Of a stretch of DNA of 64,000 nt, positions 55,925-64,000 are shown piece after piece. Both the position numbers and the translations under genes were made by a program. Source of the stretch: Neobacillus niacini. GTDB taxonomy: Bacteria > Bacillota > Bacilli > Bacillales > Cytobacillaceae. The stretch covers positions 124,001-188,000 of the forward strand of contig NZ_JACWFG010000012.1 of the NCBI RefSeq assembly GCF_019749295.1, in the 5' to 3' direction. A model generated the notes under the pieces. The model was given only the letters and a program-made list of their open reading frames with translations. It did not search any database and was not told the origin of the DNA. Position 1 is the stretch's first letter. Each line of letters opens with the position of its first letter.

Positions 55925-57517
55925 TTATAAAAGCTTATACCCAGGCAGGGTCAGAAAATCTACAAATTCATCATTTAAGATTAAGCTGTCAAACAGCTCT
56001 ACTGCTTCAGTGAAACGACCATTCTCATAGGCAGGCAAACCAATCTCAGCCTTTATCTTTTCTAATTCTTCAGCCTTTAACTGATCATATAAGGGTGCCG
56101 TTATTTTTCTGCCATCCTCAAGTATCCCTTTTGGGTGGCGGATCCACTGCCATAACTGAGCCCTTGAGATTTCAGCCGTCGCCGCATCCTCCATTAAGTT
56201 ATGGATAGGTGCTGCGCCTCTCCCAGAAAGCCAAGAAGCAATGTATTGAATCCCGACATTGATATTAACGCGGACACCTTCTTCGGTAATCTTACCGCCT
56301 GGTGTTTCTAGCAAATCACTTGCTGTTATCGTAACTTTTTGCTGTTTGTTTGTATGAATCTGATTGGCTACTGGCATTTCTCTATCAAATACTTCTAAAG
56401 CCACCGCTACAAGCCCAGGGTGTGCTACCCATGTTCCATCATGACCATCATAAGCTTCACGTTCTTTGTCAGCCCGAACCTTCGCAAATGCTTCCTCATT
56501 AGCTTGTGGATTGTCGCGAATTGGTATTTGTGCCGCCATCCCTCCGATTGCCGGTGCTTTCCGGCGGTGACATGTTTGAATCGTAAGCAATGAATAGGAA
56601 CGCATAAATGGTGCAGTCATCGTTACCTGTGCTCGATCCGGAAGAATGATACTTTCATGGTTTCGCAGTTTCTTTAAGTAACTAAAGATGTAATCCCACC
56701 TGCCACAGTTCAAGCCCGCTGAATGCTCCTTCAATTCAAAAAGTATTTCATTCATTTCAAATGCAGCCATAATGGTTTCAAGTAAGACAGTTGCTTTAAT
56801 GGTTCCTTGAGCAATTCCTAGCTTATTTTGCGAAAAAATAAACACATCATTCCAAAGCCGGGCTTCTAAATGGCTTTCTAGCTTTGGCAGGTAGAAGTAA
56901 GGACCTGTTCCTTTAGCCAGCAGATTTTTCACATTATGGAAAAAGTACATTCCAAAATCAAAGAAGCTCCCTGAAATAGGCTTGCCATTAAGCAGCACAT
57001 GTTTTTCTTCTAAATGAAGTCCGCGCGGCCTTACAAGCAAGACTGCTGTTTCCTCATTCAGTGCATATTTTTTACCCTTTTGATTTTCATAGGAAATCGT
57101 CCGATTCACTGCATCTCTTAAGTTGATTTGTCCTTCGACGATGTTTTCCCAGGTTGGTGAAGTAGCATCTTCACAATCCGCCATAAAAACCTTTGCACCC
57201 GAATTTAGGGCATTGATGACCATCTTTCTGTCTGTTGGTCCCGTAATCTCTACGCGGCGATCCTGAAGATCTTTAGGCAATGGAGCAATTGTCCAGCTTC
57301 CATTACGGATATGCTTTGTTTCAGGAAGGAAATCTGGAAGCTTTCCGTTATTCATTTCCTCTTGTCGCTTTTGCCTGTACTGTAACAGTTCAATTCGCCT
57401 TGCTCCAAATCTTTGCTCCAGTTCCTCAATAAATTTCAGCGCTTCCTTTGTTAGAATCTCATCGTAGTGCGCTTTTTTGACACCTGCTACTTCAATATCT
57501 GTCGTTTGCGTCGACAT
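55925..57517 (-). CDS. aceB: Malate synthase A AceB
   Basis: The 530-aa enzyme condenses glyoxylate with acetyl-CoA. MADCEDATSPTWEN, LLVRPRGLHLEEKHV, YLPKLESHLEARLWN and DGTWVAHPGLV are family motifs. The ATG at 57517 has AGAGGTG nine bases upstream; ATG codons further upstream are in poor position. It is the first gene of the aceBA operon. Confidence 0.95.
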   Translation of the reverse strand: MSTQTTDIEVAGVKKAHYDEILTKEALKFIEELEQRFGARRIELLQYRQKRQEEMNNGKLPDFLPETKHIRNGSWTIAPLPKDLQDRRVEITGPTDRKMVINALNSGAKVFMADCEDATSPTWENIVEGQINLRDAVNRTISYENQKGKKYALNEETAVLLVRPRGLHLEEKHVLLNGKPISGSFFDFGMYFFHNVKNLLAKGTGPYFYLPKLESHLEARLWNDVFIFSQNKLGIAQGTIKATVLLETIMAAFEMNEILFELKEHSAGLNCGRWDYIFSYLKKLRNHESIILPDRAQVTMTAPFMRSYSLLTIQTCHRRKAPAIGGMAAQIPIRDNPQANEEAFAKVRADKEREAYDGHDGTWVAHPGLVAVALEVFDREMPVANQIHTNKQQKVTITASDLLETPGGKITEEGVRVNINVGIQYIASWLSGRGAAPIHNLMEDAATAEISRAQLWQWIRHPKGILEDGRKITAPLYDQLKAEELEKIKAEIGLPAYENGRFTEAVELFDSLILNDEFVDFLTLPGYKLL

Positions 57518-57551
57518 GAACTCCATCACCTCTTTGTTATAATACAGCAAC

Positions 57552-57595
57552 GTTCCATGTGTTGTATTATATAACACGTATTTAAAAAATGGAAC
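57552..57595 (-). promoter_or_regulatory. aceBA promoter inside nested dyads
   Basis: On the minus strand TATAAT (57571-57566) is the -10; TTCCAT 17 bp upstream is a weak -35. A near-perfect 19-bp dyad (GTGTTgTATtATAtAACAC, 57559-57577) covers the -10, and GTTCCAT/ATGGAAC arms (57552-57558, 57589-57595) surround it. This suggests a repressor covering the promoter. Confidence 0.6.
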
Positions 57596-57654
57596 TAGTT
57601 TTCAGAAAATTTTATAAAAATAGGTAAAATAATCCTAAAGTCCTATTTCCCCCT

Positions 57655-57692
57655 AAAAAAAGAGGCTGTTGGATTCCTCCAGAGCAGCCTCT
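57655..57692 (-). terminator. Terminator of the GH15-like gene
   Basis: On the minus strand AGAGGCTG and CAGCCTCT, 16-base loop, then TTTTTT. Confidence 0.88.
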
Positions 57693-57697
57693 CCCAA

Positions 57698-58747
57698 TTA
57701 CATTAATCTTTCATAACGCTCTTTCGCTAAGATATACAGCGCACTCCCCCATCCTAATGGAGTATTGGAATTATACTTTTCAGATTGAGCAAAATACAGC
57801 TCTGGAAGGCTCCCATCACTCAGCATCACGCCTTCAGTCAGTTTTATATAATGATTTGCTTTTTCAACATTACCCAATTCTAAATGGCACAACGCTAACC
57901 ATGGGAGTCCGAATGTCCACTCCGCCTCTGTTCCATAGTAAAACGATAAATCATGATGTCTCCCTTCATGTTCGACCGTAGAATAATACGAATCTCCTTT
58001 GTAGCGTATTACCCCGCGTTCGCGTAAAAGGTTTGTTTCGACTTGTTCCACAACTACTTTCGCTTCTTCTCCTAACAAGACCTTATAAGGAAAAATCAAA
58101 CTCAATTGAGCTAAATCGTAGGGACGATCGCTGCTTTCATGTGGGAATAAGTTTGTTAGTGTCTGATAACCATTTGTGATCCATTCACCTTGGACAAACA
58201 CAATATCTTTTACTGCCTGAAGACCTGCGATACATGCACCGACAGAACTTGAATGAACCTCTCTCCATTCTTCCCACATTCCATTATCTGCATCTTCCCA
58301 GTACTCCACACAGCCTAAGTAGCCAACCAGCTTCTGAACAATTTCATGATCCTTTGCATCTCTTATTATTCGTTTTCCCTTTTTTTGACCCATTCCAATC
58401 CCCCATAGTATCGCTCCAATCGCATCATGCTGAGCATGTCCCCATGGGGAGTTTATTTCCTTTACTTCAGAGGCAGAATACCTTGAATGGATGTATTCCC
58501 ATTGCTCCCTCGGCTTTTGAACAGTATGGATATCCAACTTCCATTCGTATTCTCTAAATAAGTCCAGAATCCGATGATAGGTCATTTCATAAATGTGATT
58601 GTTTTGCTCCAAATAAGGCAGCGACATATAAAATGAATCTCGGAGCCATACATATTGATAGTCCTGTGATGAAGACGCTAAATACAAACCATGAGGCAAA
58701 CGTAATTGATCTAGGATTTGATAACTATGGATTATTTTCTCGTTCAT
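57698..58747 (-). CDS. Glycoside hydrolase family 15-like protein
   Basis: The 349-aa soluble protein shows an alpha/alpha-barrel pattern: WLRDSFYMSLPYLEQN near the start, EDADNGMWEEWREVHSSSVG (probable general acid Glu) and DGSLPELYFAQS (probable base Glu) later. These match GH15 glucoamylase-like and phosphorylase-kinase-like proteins. No signal peptide, so intracellular. It is shorter than classical glucoamylases. Substrate unknown; GAGG precedes the ATG. Confidence 0.75.
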   Translation of the reverse strand: MNEKIIHSYQILDQLRLPHGLYLASSSQDYQYVWLRDSFYMSLPYLEQNNHIYEMTYHRILDLFREYEWKLDIHTVQKPREQWEYIHSRYSASEVKEINSPWGHAQHDAIGAILWGIGMGQKKGKRIIRDAKDHEIVQKLVGYLGCVEYWEDADNGMWEEWREVHSSSVGACIAGLQAVKDIVFVQGEWITNGYQTLTNLFPHESSDRPYDLAQLSLIFPYKVLLGEEAKVVVEQVETNLLRERGVIRYKGDSYYSTVEHEGRHHDLSFYYGTEAEWTFGLPWLALCHLELGNVEKANHYIKLTEGVMLSDGSLPELYFAQSEKYNSNTPLGWGSALYILAKERYERLM

Positions 58748-58883
58748 CTTTTCAACCTCGATTACTTTTTACCTTTCTTTTTAGCCCGTTTGTGTTCTTT
58801 TTATACAATAAATGATGTGTATAAACTATGAAAAAGTTGTCTATGCTTACTAATATAAAAATAGATTAGGAGAGTGGGGAAAA

Positions 58884-58928
58884 ATGACTTTTTTGATAGT
58901 AGGGGTGAATAGCAATGAGTATAGATGA
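58884..58928 (+). CDS. Possible 14-codon leader peptide
   Basis: A frame starting MTFLIVGVNSNEYR overlaps the next gene's start by 14 bases in another frame, with GGAGAG upstream. It may couple translation to the 58-aa gene or be chance. Confidence 0.3.
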   Translation: MTFLIVGVNSNEYR

Positions 58929-59091
58929 ATTAAATAAAATTATTGCTGTAAAAAAGATGGATTTAGAGGAATGTGAGCTGGAGCTTAATAGTCGATATTA
59001 TCCTTCTATCGTGAGAATCGCGATGATGAATTACATAGTAAACTTACAAGAACAATTAGAAGAGTACGATAATGATCTTATTAATTTGTAA
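58915..59091 (+). CDS. 58-aa acidic helical protein
   Basis: The frame begins MSIDELNKIIAVKKMDLEEC and continues with ELELNSRYYPSIVRIAM and NLQEQLEEYDNDLINL. It is charged and predicted helical, without a membrane segment. AGGGGTG precedes the ATG. Family not recognised; ended by the terminator at 59096. Confidence 0.65.
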   Translation: MSIDELNKIIAVKKMDLEECELELNSRYYPSIVRIAMMNYIVNLQEQLEEYDNDLINL

Positions 59092-59095
59092 CACC

Positions 59096-59139
59096 AAAAA
59101 AAAGAAATGGCGTGTAAAATTCACACGTCATTTCTTTTT
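59096..59139. terminator. Bidirectional terminator between the 58-aa gene and sirC
   Basis: AAAGAAATGgCGTGT and ACACGtCATTTCTTT with A/T runs on both sides. Confidence 0.88.
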
Positions 59140-59746
59140 ATAGCAATAATCGTAAAAAGTCAGCTTCCCGATCGTTACTGTTCAGAAACTCGTCACTTGC
59201 GATTGCTGCTAATATTTTTCTTTTTCTAGAAGGGTCGTTCACTTCTTTCAATACTCGTTTTCTGGCCAAATATAGAAATTCTAAGTAATCCTCATACCGT
59301 TCATCAAATTGGGATCCTAGCTGCTCTCGAATTTTCCTTGCAAGTGTTGGTGATGCTCCACCTGTCGATACTGCAATACTCAATCGTCCTTGCACAATAT
59401 GTGAGGGAACATGAAAATCCGATCCTTCCGGGTCATCCGCAATAGTTACAAGCTGTTGGTCACTAGCTGCCGCTTTTACATACTGGTTCAACTCAACATC
59501 GTTCGTGGCTGCATAAATTAAAAACGCACCTTCAATGTCTTCTTTATCAAATGATTTTTCAATCCACTGTATCATTCCATTTTCAGCCAGCCCTTTTAGA
59601 TTTTCTGTAGCATTGGGACTAATCACGATGATACTTGCTCCAGTACCAAGCAGTCCGGTAACTTTCCGCTCCGCAACCTTACCGCCGCCTGCAACCACTA
59701 CTCTTTTCCCCTCGAGCCTTAACATAATCGGGTAATTCGAATTCAA
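59138..59746 (-). CDS. sirC: Precorrin-2 dehydrogenase / sirohydrochlorin synthesis protein
   Basis: The 202-aa NAD-dependent enzyme has a Rossmann motif VVVAGGGKVAERK, and IADDPEGSDFHVPSHI and TGGASPTLARKIREQL, as in YlnF/Met8/CysG N-domains. It oxidises precorrin-2 on the way to sirohaem. A TTG start at 59746 lies three bases after nasF. It is the last gene of the nitrite-reductase operon. Confidence 0.9.
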   Translation of the reverse strand: MNSNYPIMLRLEGKRVVVAGGGKVAERKVTGLLGTGASIIVISPNATENLKGLAENGMIQWIEKSFDKEDIEGAFLIYAATNDVELNQYVKAAASDQQLVTIADDPEGSDFHVPSHIVQGRLSIAVSTGGASPTLARKIREQLGSQFDERYEDYLEFLYLARKRVLKEVNDPSRKRKILAAIASDEFLNSNDREADFLRLLL

Positions 59747-59749
59747 GCC

Positions 59750-61201
59750 TTAACCCTGCCTTTCCTTAGCAGCTGGACATTGAACTAAGTGTTCAACCAA
59801 AGCTTCTCTAGTTGCAGACTTCGGGACAGCATCCGCCATTAGGCCCGACGCTTCAACAGCTGCCTTTGTATGCTTTCCCATACACACTACTTGCACATTT
59901 TTTAAAAGGGTGTAAACGTCAATACTGCATTTTTTCAAGCTATCAATAAATACTCCAACAGAGGCTGCGCTTGGAAACACCATCGTATTCACATTACCTT
60001 CCTCCAGCATTCGTTGAAAAATTGGAAGGAACTGAGTATCCAGCTCTTTTTTACTCGTAACCATAAAGTCAGCATTTTCAACTTTATGGCTGCCTGCATC
60101 TCCAACAACGAGTAAGCTTCCTTCCTGGGGCATGTCTTCGATATGTTCAGCAATAAATCCACGTTCCTTTAAAGCCTTAATAGATTTGCTAGAACACCCA
60201 TAAAAATCAGCCTTTATTTTTCGAATATCGATTTCCTTTTCAATAAGAGCATCGAAAAATTCACCGACGCTTTCGGGGGAGGAGAAGATTATTTTATCGT
60301 AGTCTGCTGCCTTTTCCACCTTAACAGGCAAAATTGTCCTTTTCCATTTTGGAAATTCAATGACATCGGCGCCTTTTTCTATTAATTCCTTTGCAAGGCC
60401 GCTAACACTTTCACTCGTACGGGCAAGTAATATTTGACGTCCGTACAATGGCATTTTTTCAAACCAGCTGATTTTTTCACGAAGGGAGATGACCTCTCCC
60501 ACGAGTATGATTGACGGATTGCTAAACTTAGCAGCAAGGACCTTTTCTGAAATATCTTCCAAGGTACCCTGCAATGTTTTCTGACGGCCAAATGTGCCCC
60601 ATTGAATCAGGATCACAGGAGTGCTTGTAGGTTTACCGTGTGAAATCAGATTTTCACAGATAAATGGCAGGTTTCCTACCCCCATGTAAAAAGCAATCGT
60701 ATCAACACCGCGGACAAGTCCTTCCCAGTCAAGCATTGGCTTGCCATCCTTCGATTTATCATGAGCCGTTACAACCGCAAACGATTCAGCATGCTCACGA
60801 TGAGTAACAGGTATTCCTGCATAAAGGGGGGCTGCAATCCCCGATGAAATACCAGGAACGATTTCAAAAGGTATATTATAGCGGGCAAGGGCTGCCGCTT
60901 CTTCACCAACACGGCCAAAAACACCAGGGTCGCCGCCTTTTAACCGAACGACTACTTTACCCTCTAATGCCTTTTCTACTAACAGCTCATTGATATTCTC
61001 CTGTCGCAGAATATGGCGGTCAGGTAATTTGCCGCAATAAATCAGCTCGCAATCAACCGGAGCAAATTCCAAAAGCTTAGGGTTGGCAAGCCGGTCATAT
61101 AAAATAACTTCTGCCTGCTGGATTGCCTCCAATCCCTTTACGGTGATTAATCGTACGTCTCCCGGCCCTGCTCCTACTAAAAATACTTTACCTGTTTTCA
61201 T
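59750..61201 (-). CDS. nasF: Fused uroporphyrinogen-III methyltransferase and uroporphyrinogen-III synthase
   Basis: The 483-aa fusion has an N-terminal SUMT domain (about 1-245: LVGAGPGDVRLITVKGLEAI, VRLKGGDPGVFGR, PFEIVPGISSGIAAP) and a C-terminal HemD-like domain (about 250-475: GRQILLARTSESVSGLAKEL, IIFSSPESVGEFF, MGKHTKAAVEASG). It supplies sirohaem precursors. The fused form corresponds to NasF of Bacillus. It lies 24 bp after nasE. Confidence 0.92.
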   Translation of the reverse strand: MKTGKVFLVGAGPGDVRLITVKGLEAIQQAEVILYDRLANPKLLEFAPVDCELIYCGKLPDRHILRQENINELLVEKALEGKVVVRLKGGDPGVFGRVGEEAAALARYNIPFEIVPGISSGIAAPLYAGIPVTHREHAESFAVVTAHDKSKDGKPMLDWEGLVRGVDTIAFYMGVGNLPFICENLISHGKPTSTPVILIQWGTFGRQKTLQGTLEDISEKVLAAKFSNPSIILVGEVISLREKISWFEKMPLYGRQILLARTSESVSGLAKELIEKGADVIEFPKWKRTILPVKVEKAADYDKIIFSSPESVGEFFDALIEKEIDIRKIKADFYGCSSKSIKALKERGFIAEHIEDMPQEGSLLVVGDAGSHKVENADFMVTSKKELDTQFLPIFQRMLEEGNVNTMVFPSAASVGVFIDSLKKCSIDVYTLLKNVQVVCMGKHTKAAVEASGLMADAVPKSATREALVEHLVQCPAAKERQG

Positions 61202-61225
61202 CCTGCAGCCATCCTTCCAAACTCT

Positions 61226-61546
61226 TTATATAATAATATAAACGTTATCTCCTTCTACTTCCACCTGAAATGTCTTCACTTGACCTGTATCCGGTGCTTG
61301 AACTTTACCGTCAACTAACGAGATTTTCCAATCATAAACAGGACAGTATACATATTCTCCACTCACAAGGCCTTCTGTTAACACGCCGCCTTTTGGATGT
61401 GGACTATGATTTTCAATAGCATAAACTCTACCATTGGTTACTTTAAATAAAGCTATTTCAATATCATTGATGTTAACAGCGTAACCAGCCCGTACTGGGA
61501 GGTCAGAATAATTTGCCGCTAGTGTCATAGTTTTAGTTGTAATCAT
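61226..61546 (-). CDS. nasE: Nitrite reductase small subunit NasE (NirD)
   Basis: The 106-aa Rieske-like subunit has HSPHPKGG and CPVYDWK where Rieske proteins keep C-x-H and C-x-x-H. Here the first Cys is Ser and the second His is Tyr, so it should not hold a 2Fe-2S cluster, as in many NirD proteins. It pairs with NasD and starts six bases after it. Confidence 0.88.
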   Translation of the reverse strand: MITTKTMTLAANYSDLPVRAGYAVNINDIEIALFKVTNGRVYAIENHSPHPKGGVLTEGLVSGEYVYCPVYDWKISLVDGKVQAPDTGQVKTFQVEVEGDNVYIII

Positions 61547-61552
61547 TTATTA

Positions 61553-63967
61553 TCACTCTCCAGCCTTGACAGTGTGTACTGCATAATATTTATCTTTGAT
61601 ACTTTCACTTTCGATTGCTTCATTCCAAGGCTCAATATATTTCTTTAACGTTTGGTCCATACGCTCATTTAGTGCTTTTCTAGTTTCTTCATTAGCTAAG
61701 ACTTCTTTTACATGCTCTAATCCAACGCGTTCAACCCATTTAGAAGTCCTCTCTAGGTAATTCGCATTTTCACGGTAATATTGCAGATAAGCACCCGTCA
61801 TCTCCATTACCTCAGCCTCTGTTTTCACGGTAGCTAACAGGTCACCTGCACGAAGATCGACACCGCCATTACCGGCAATATAAATTTCCCATCCGCCATC
61901 AATCCCGACAAAGCCAATATCCTTAATTCCTGCTTCAGAGCAGTTTCTTGGGCAGGCAGACACACCCATTTTTACTTTATGCGGCGTATCAAGACGTTCA
62001 AATTTCTTCTCAAGTTCAATTCCAAGTGACATGGAATCCTGTGTGCCATATCTGCAGAATTGCGCTCCTACACATGTTTTGACCGTACGAAGTGTTTTTC
62101 CATATGCATAGCCAGATGGCATATCAAGCTCTTTCCACATGCTAGGCAGGTCCTCTTTTTTTACTCCAAACAAACCAATACGCTGTCCGCCGGTTAATTT
62201 TACTAAAGGCACTTCATATTTTTCAGCAACCTCAGCGATTTTTTTCAAATCAGCTGCCGTTGTTACACCGCCATACATTCTAGGAACGACAGAGTATGTT
62301 CCATCCTTCTGAATATTTGCATGCATTTTCTCATTAACAAGACGGGAATCACGATCATCCTTGTATTCATCCATGTGAATCATACCAAGGTAGTAGTTAA
62401 TCGCAGGACGGCATTTTGTACACCCTTCCTCATTATTCCACTCAAGAACGTTCATCACTTCTTTAACACTTGAGAGACCCTTCTCTTTGATTTCAGCAAT
62501 TAATTCCTCACGGCTGATGGTTGTACAACCACAAATACTAGTTTTTTGTGCTGCTGCTGCATCAAATTGGTCACCTAGTGTATAGGCAAGAATATCATTC
62601 ACCATCGGTTTACAGCGTCCGCAAGATCGGCCGGCATTAGTACAATGACTAACTTGGTCGAGAGTGGTCAGCCCCTGCGTTTTGATTGCCTCAACGATTG
62701 CGCCCTTCGTAACACCATTACAGCCGCATACCAATTCATCATTTGGCATGGAGGCAATGTCGCCGCCTCCGCCTTCAGCACTGCATTGAGATTCGAAAAT
62801 GGAAACCCCCGTGATATCTTCCTTTTTAGATAACATCCGGAACAGCCTTGTACTATCTTTTGTATCACCATAGAGAACAATCCCAACGACCCTGTTATCC
62901 CGAATTAATACCCTTTTATAGATACCTTCAAATTCGTTGTAAACCATAATCGATTTGGTTGTTCCATCTTCAAAAATTTCTCCTGCTGAGTAAAGGTCCA
63001 CTCCAGCAATTTTAAGCTGCGTTCCAGTAACTGAGCCTTCATATGGCGCTGCTTCTTTTCCGCATATTCTTTCGGCAAGCACTTTCCCTTGCTCGTATAA
63101 TGGTGCAACCAGCCCATAAACAATCTCTCTATGTTCGGCACACTCTCCCACTGCATACACATTCGGTGCACTTGTTTCCATAAAGTCATTTACTACAATT
63201 CCACGATTTACATATATCCCGCTGTCTCTTGCCACACTTGTATTCGACTTAATCCCAATTGCCATTACTACAAGATCTGCTCTTGCAAAAGACCCATCTT
63301 TAAAACGAAGACCAGCAACGCGCTCATCACCGATAATTTCAACCGTTTCGTTTTCCATTAAGAATCTCATACCCTGCGATTCCAGCTCTGCTTTTAATAA
63401 AGAGGAGGCAATTGGATCCAACTGACGCTCCATTAAACTCGGCATTAAGTGTACTACATCAACCTTCATGCCAAGGTTTAGTAATCCTCTAGCTGCTTCA
63501 AGACCAAGAAGTCCACCGCCAATTACTACTGCCTTTTTATATTCTTCTGCTGACTTGATCATCATTTCACAATCATTTATATCACGAAAACCGGTAACGC
63601 CCATTTTGTCCGCACCTGGGATTGGGAGGATGAAAGAGTTCGATCCTGTTGCAATGATTAAGTCATCATACTCTACCTCTCGCCCTTGGTCTGTTGTGAC
63701 AAACTTTCTTTCTGTATCAATTTTGTTTACTGATTCACCTGTAAACAGCTGAATATTATTTTCTTTATACCAATCTAGTGGATTAATAATGATTTCTTCA
63801 AAGCTTGCATCACCCTGAAGAATATTTGATAGTTTAATTCGGTTATAGTTTGGATGTGGTTCTTGTCCAAAAATCGTAATCTCAAATTGATTTGGTGAAA
63901 GTTTAAGGATTTCCTCTATCGTCCTTACTCCCGCCATCCCGTTCCCTATCATCACTAATTTTTTCAT
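61553..63967 (-). CDS. nasD: Assimilatory nitrite reductase large subunit NasD (NirB)
   Basis: The 804-aa NADH-dependent enzyme reduces nitrite to ammonium. An FAD domain (GNGMAGVRTIEE, ATGSNSFILPIPG, VVIGGGLLGLEAARGL) is followed by two BFD-type 2Fe-2S modules (CGCNGVTKG with CGRCKP; CGCTTISREE with CTKCRP) and a sirohaem/4Fe-4S domain (CVGAQFC and CPRNC). AAGGAGC lies eight bases before the ATG. It is the first gene of nasDEF-sirC; the control region lies mostly past the window edge. Confidence 0.95.
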   Translation of the reverse strand: MKKLVMIGNGMAGVRTIEEILKLSPNQFEITIFGQEPHPNYNRIKLSNILQGDASFEEIIINPLDWYKENNIQLFTGESVNKIDTERKFVTTDQGREVEYDDLIIATGSNSFILPIPGADKMGVTGFRDINDCEMMIKSAEEYKKAVVIGGGLLGLEAARGLLNLGMKVDVVHLMPSLMERQLDPIASSLLKAELESQGMRFLMENETVEIIGDERVAGLRFKDGSFARADLVVMAIGIKSNTSVARDSGIYVNRGIVVNDFMETSAPNVYAVGECAEHREIVYGLVAPLYEQGKVLAERICGKEAAPYEGSVTGTQLKIAGVDLYSAGEIFEDGTTKSIMVYNEFEGIYKRVLIRDNRVVGIVLYGDTKDSTRLFRMLSKKEDITGVSIFESQCSAEGGGGDIASMPNDELVCGCNGVTKGAIVEAIKTQGLTTLDQVSHCTNAGRSCGRCKPMVNDILAYTLGDQFDAAAAQKTSICGCTTISREELIAEIKEKGLSSVKEVMNVLEWNNEEGCTKCRPAINYYLGMIHMDEYKDDRDSRLVNEKMHANIQKDGTYSVVPRMYGGVTTAADLKKIAEVAEKYEVPLVKLTGGQRIGLFGVKKEDLPSMWKELDMPSGYAYGKTLRTVKTCVGAQFCRYGTQDSMSLGIELEKKFERLDTPHKVKMGVSACPRNCSEAGIKDIGFVGIDGGWEIYIAGNGGVDLRAGDLLATVKTEAEVMEMTGAYLQYYRENANYLERTSKWVERVGLEHVKEVLANEETRKALNERMDQTLKKYIEPWNEAIESESIKDKYYAVHTVKAGE

Positions 63968-64000
63968 GTTGGATCGCTCCTTATATGGTTAATACTCGAT

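Overview
The window is chromosomal DNA from a low-GC Gram-positive bacterium of the family Bacillaceae (inference: AGGAGG-type ribosome binding sites, sigma-A promoters, lipoprotein signals, and a gatCAB / dgkB / rlmCD / yueI-pncAB set arranged much as in Bacillus subtilis and its relatives such as Neobacillus or Mesobacillus). No rRNA, tRNA, CRISPR array, phage or insertion sequence was recognised. Most of it is housekeeping and transport; the unusual material sits in intergenic repeats, operators and start codons.

Layout. 0-5.4 kb: a partial YehS-like protein, a YgjP-type metallopeptidase, a five-repeat cell-wall amidase and a secreted thermolysin-family protease. 5.6-10 kb: a PhoP-boxed high-affinity phosphate operon pstSCA-pstB-phoU. 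10.3-15.5 kb: a lone xylA and the spermidine/putrescine importer potABCD. 15.9-20.2 kb: a YbdG-type mechanosensitive channel, a SurA-like lipoprotein and the ABC-F protein YfmM. 20.3-26 kb: the ribose operon rbsRKDACB with a 22-bp operator. 26-29.5 kb: an amino-acid ABC importer, a small DUF1540 protein and an M50-like membrane protein that lacks the catalytic Glu. 30-35.2 kb: a ROK regulator facing a three-gene polyol module (SDR dehydrogenase, FGGY kinase, GPH symporter) with paired operator-like sites on both sides. 35.4-46 kb: rlmCD, two small membrane proteins, a 52-bp minisatellite, NAD salvage (pncA-pncB), dgkB, and a five-gene ECF sigma-factor operon in which all four junctions are 4-bp ATGA overlaps. 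46-54.2 kb: plsY, a thioredoxin-like protein, a frameshifted putP, a cluster of identical 20-bp palindromes, gatCAB, two small envelope proteins and yueI. 54.3-64 kb: a 20-bp minisatellite, the glyoxylate shunt aceB-aceA, a GH15-like protein, a small acidic protein and the assimilatory nitrite reductase / sirohaem operon nasD-nasE-nasF-sirC.

How it fits together. The cell scavenges phosphate, polyamines, ribose, amino acids and probably pentitols, can live on acetate or fatty acids through the glyoxylate shunt, and assimilates nitrite while making its own sirohaem. The best second-look items are: the CTAATCAAACGTTTGATTAG palindrome cluster between two convergent 3' ends; the ECF operon whose sigma gene appears to start at AUU; a second gene with a perfect Shine-Dalgarno but an AUA start; the 13-bp-spaced operator pairs of the polyol locus; two unrelated minisatellites; and short remnants resembling the C-terminus of an rlmCD-like gene. 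I did not find a clearly new multi-gene defence or metabolic system.
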